A stretch of DNA of 64,000 nucleotides, taken from assembly GCA_019636375.1 (NCBI GenBank), contig JAHBXS010000002.1, positions 1,131,511-1,195,510 on the forward strand, given 5' to 3'. The DNA comes from Pirellulaceae bacterium (GTDB taxonomy: Bacteria > Planctomycetota > Planctomycetia > Pirellulales > Pirellulaceae). The notes beneath the pieces were generated by a model. The model saw only the letters and a program-made list of their open reading frames with translations, was not told the DNA's origin and ran no database searches. The position numbers and the translations under genes are program-made. Shown one piece after another: positions 62,881 to 64,000 of this stretch; position 1 is the stretch's first letter, and every line of letters starts with the position of its first letter.

Positions 62881-63948
62881 ATGTCAGAACTAATCTCCAT
62901 TGACGGCTCGCAAGGCGAAGGGGGCGGACAAATGATCCGCTCCGCTTTGTCCCTCGCGATGATCACGGGACGGGCCTTTGAAATTCAGAATATTCGCGCC
63001 AAGCGGGAAAAACCCGGCCTGCTGCGGCAACATCTTACGGCGGTCAATGCAGCGCGGACCGTGTGTAATGGCCAAGTCACCGGGGCCGAACTCGGCTCGC
63101 GCGAAATGATCTTTGCACCCTGCGAAATTCACCCGCGTCACTTTCGTTTTGATATCGGCTCTGCGGGCAGCACAACACTTGTGGCCCAAACACTCATCCC
63201 CGCCCTCATGATCGCCTCCGGCCCTAGCACGATTGAAATCACGGGCGGAACCCACAACCAAGCCGCTCCGCCGTACCATTATTTGGAATCGAGCTATCTC
63301 CCGATCGTCTCTCGAATGGGGCCTAAATTCACTCCCGATCTACTTCGCTGGGGCTTCTATCCGGCAGGCGGCGGCCATATCCGCATCGACATTGATCCGC
63401 AGCAAAATCTGCGCGGGATTGAAATCGACAAGTGGCTCGCAACTCCAACTGCCAAAGTCACAGCCGTTGTTTCGCAGTTACCGGAAAGTATCGCCGAGCG
63501 CGAAGTTCAACTGATCCGTCGCCGCGCGGGCTGGAATCCCGAACAGTGTCACGTGAAAAACATCACCACTTCACCTGGTCCTGGAAACGTCGTGATGATC
63601 GAATTGCGAGGCCCGCAAGTGACCGAAATTTTCACCGGCTTTGGTCGCCGAGGCATTCGCGCCGAACAAGTCGCCTTGGGGGCTTGGGAAGAGGCCAAAG
63701 AGTACCTAGCCAGCGCCGCCCCCGTCGGCGAACACCTCTGCGATCAGCTTCTACTACCAATGTCCATCGCCGCCTCTCAAGGCCAAACCAGCCGCATCCT
63801 TACCGGCCTCTTATCCCAACACAGCCAAACCCAAATCGACCTGATCCGCAAATTCTTAGACGTCGCCATTCAGATCACCAATCGTGGCCCACGTCAGATT
63901 CAAATCGACACATTCGCCTCCACTCAATCGAATCCGGTGCCGAGCTAA
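62881..63948 (+). CDS. rtcA: RNA 3'-terminal phosphate cyclase
   Basis: 355 residues, ATG at 62881, close to the 338-350 of RtcA. N-terminal GSQGEGGGQMIRSALSLAMITG, the GSAGSTTLVAQTLIPAL nucleotide segment, GGTHNQAAPPYHYLE, and near the end VGEHLCDQLLLPMS, in which His285 is the expected AMP-accepting residue. The enzyme turns RNA 3'-phosphates into 2',3'-cyclic ends with ATP. No rtcB ligase or rtcR regulator is seen in the window. It is separated from the BON gene by 259 bases with a palindromic repeat. Confidence 0.94.
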   Translation: MSELISIDGSQGEGGGQMIRSALSLAMITGRAFEIQNIRAKREKPGLLRQHLTAVNAARTVCNGQVTGAELGSREMIFAPCEIHPRHFRFDIGSAGSTTLVAQTLIPALMIASGPSTIEITGGTHNQAAPPYHYLESSYLPIVSRMGPKFTPDLLRWGFYPAGGGHIRIDIDPQQNLRGIEIDKWLATPTAKVTAVVSQLPESIAEREVQLIRRRAGWNPEQCHVKNITTSPGPGNVVMIELRGPQVTEIFTGFGRRGIRAEQVALGAWEEAKEYLASAAPVGEHLCDQLLLPMSIAASQGQTSRILTGLLSQHSQTQIDLIRKFLDVAIQITNRGPRQIQIDTFASTQSNPVPS

Positions 63949-64000
63949 GTATTGGGCTTCGCACACGTCGCATACGCTTTTTCACGGAGTGAAAAGCCAC

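Noticed and set aside
63972..64000. Possible terminator hairpin after rtcA (GCTTTTTCAC / GTGAAAAGC)
   Set aside because: Stem is A/T-rich with a bulge, and the window ends before a U-tract could be seen.
1..64000. CRISPR arrays, tRNA and rRNA genes, prophage genes
   Set aside because: No regularly spaced repeats, no cas genes, no tRNA- or rRNA-like stretches and no phage structural genes were recognised on reading both strands.

Overview
The window looks like a chromosomal segment of a planctomycete. No rRNA, tRNA or taxon marker gene is present, so this is inferred from gene content: an exosortase of the long planctomycete (XrtU-like) type, an alternative complex III/caa3 oxidase cluster, a membrane-anchored Hanks-type Ser/Thr kinase with a helical C-terminal half, a Tat-exported Gfo/Idh/MocA protein, a divergent type II secretion (T2SS) locus and giant secretin-domain proteins. 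Genes lie on both strands in a few long operons. Many stop and start codons overlap (ATGA), and TTG or GTG starts are common.

Layout. (1) 1-2278, minus: two exported proteins of unknown function; one appears split by a frameshift. (2) 2452-12956, minus: a nucleotide-sugar and envelope cluster. It begins with a PolB-type 3'-5' exonuclease and a NusG/RfaH-like antiterminator, followed by GDP-fucose synthesis (fcl, gmd), UDP-ManNAcA synthesis (wecB, wecC), an exosortase, and a nucleotidyltransferase overlapping a glucuronokinase-like GHMP kinase. (3) 13119-16883: tripeptidase T; a GNAT/ribbon-helix-helix toxin-antitoxin pair bracketed by two ~250-bp direct repeats; and a CHAD-domain protein. (4) 17067-32352, plus: one respiratory locus encoding alternative complex III (ActA, B, C, a D-E fusion, F), a small membrane protein, an SCO copper chaperone and a caa3-type oxidase (subunits II-c, I, III, IV and a second III-like subunit). 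Electrons would flow from quinol through complex III cytochromes to the cytochrome c domain of subunit II and then to O2. (5) 32393-34025: an IS4-family element with perfect 18-bp inverted repeats and an 11-bp target duplication, inserted into a palindromic repeat. (6) 34137-40028: exported oxidoreductase, Ser/Thr kinase, DUF1186/SEC-C protein. (7) 40113-62621: a T2SS-like machine. gspE-F-G-H-I-J-K-L-M run on the minus strand; a 2194-residue protein made of about 27 secretin N-domain-like units is also on the minus strand; divergent to it are an 1148-residue secretin with about eight N-domains, a lipoprotein, and a convergent BON-domain protein. (8) 62881-63948, plus: RNA 3'-phosphate cyclase.

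The most novel part is region 7. A reduced T2SS with fused inner-membrane parts (a PilM-PilN-like GspL, and a PilO-like protein with a GspC/PilP-like tail) sits next to an enormous exported array of secretin N-domains that has no barrel, and to a secretin whose periplasmic part is about twice the usual size. I propose a long-periplasm variant of type II secretion in which N-domain repeats build an extended conduit or scaffold. This is an inference from domain architecture and gene order only.
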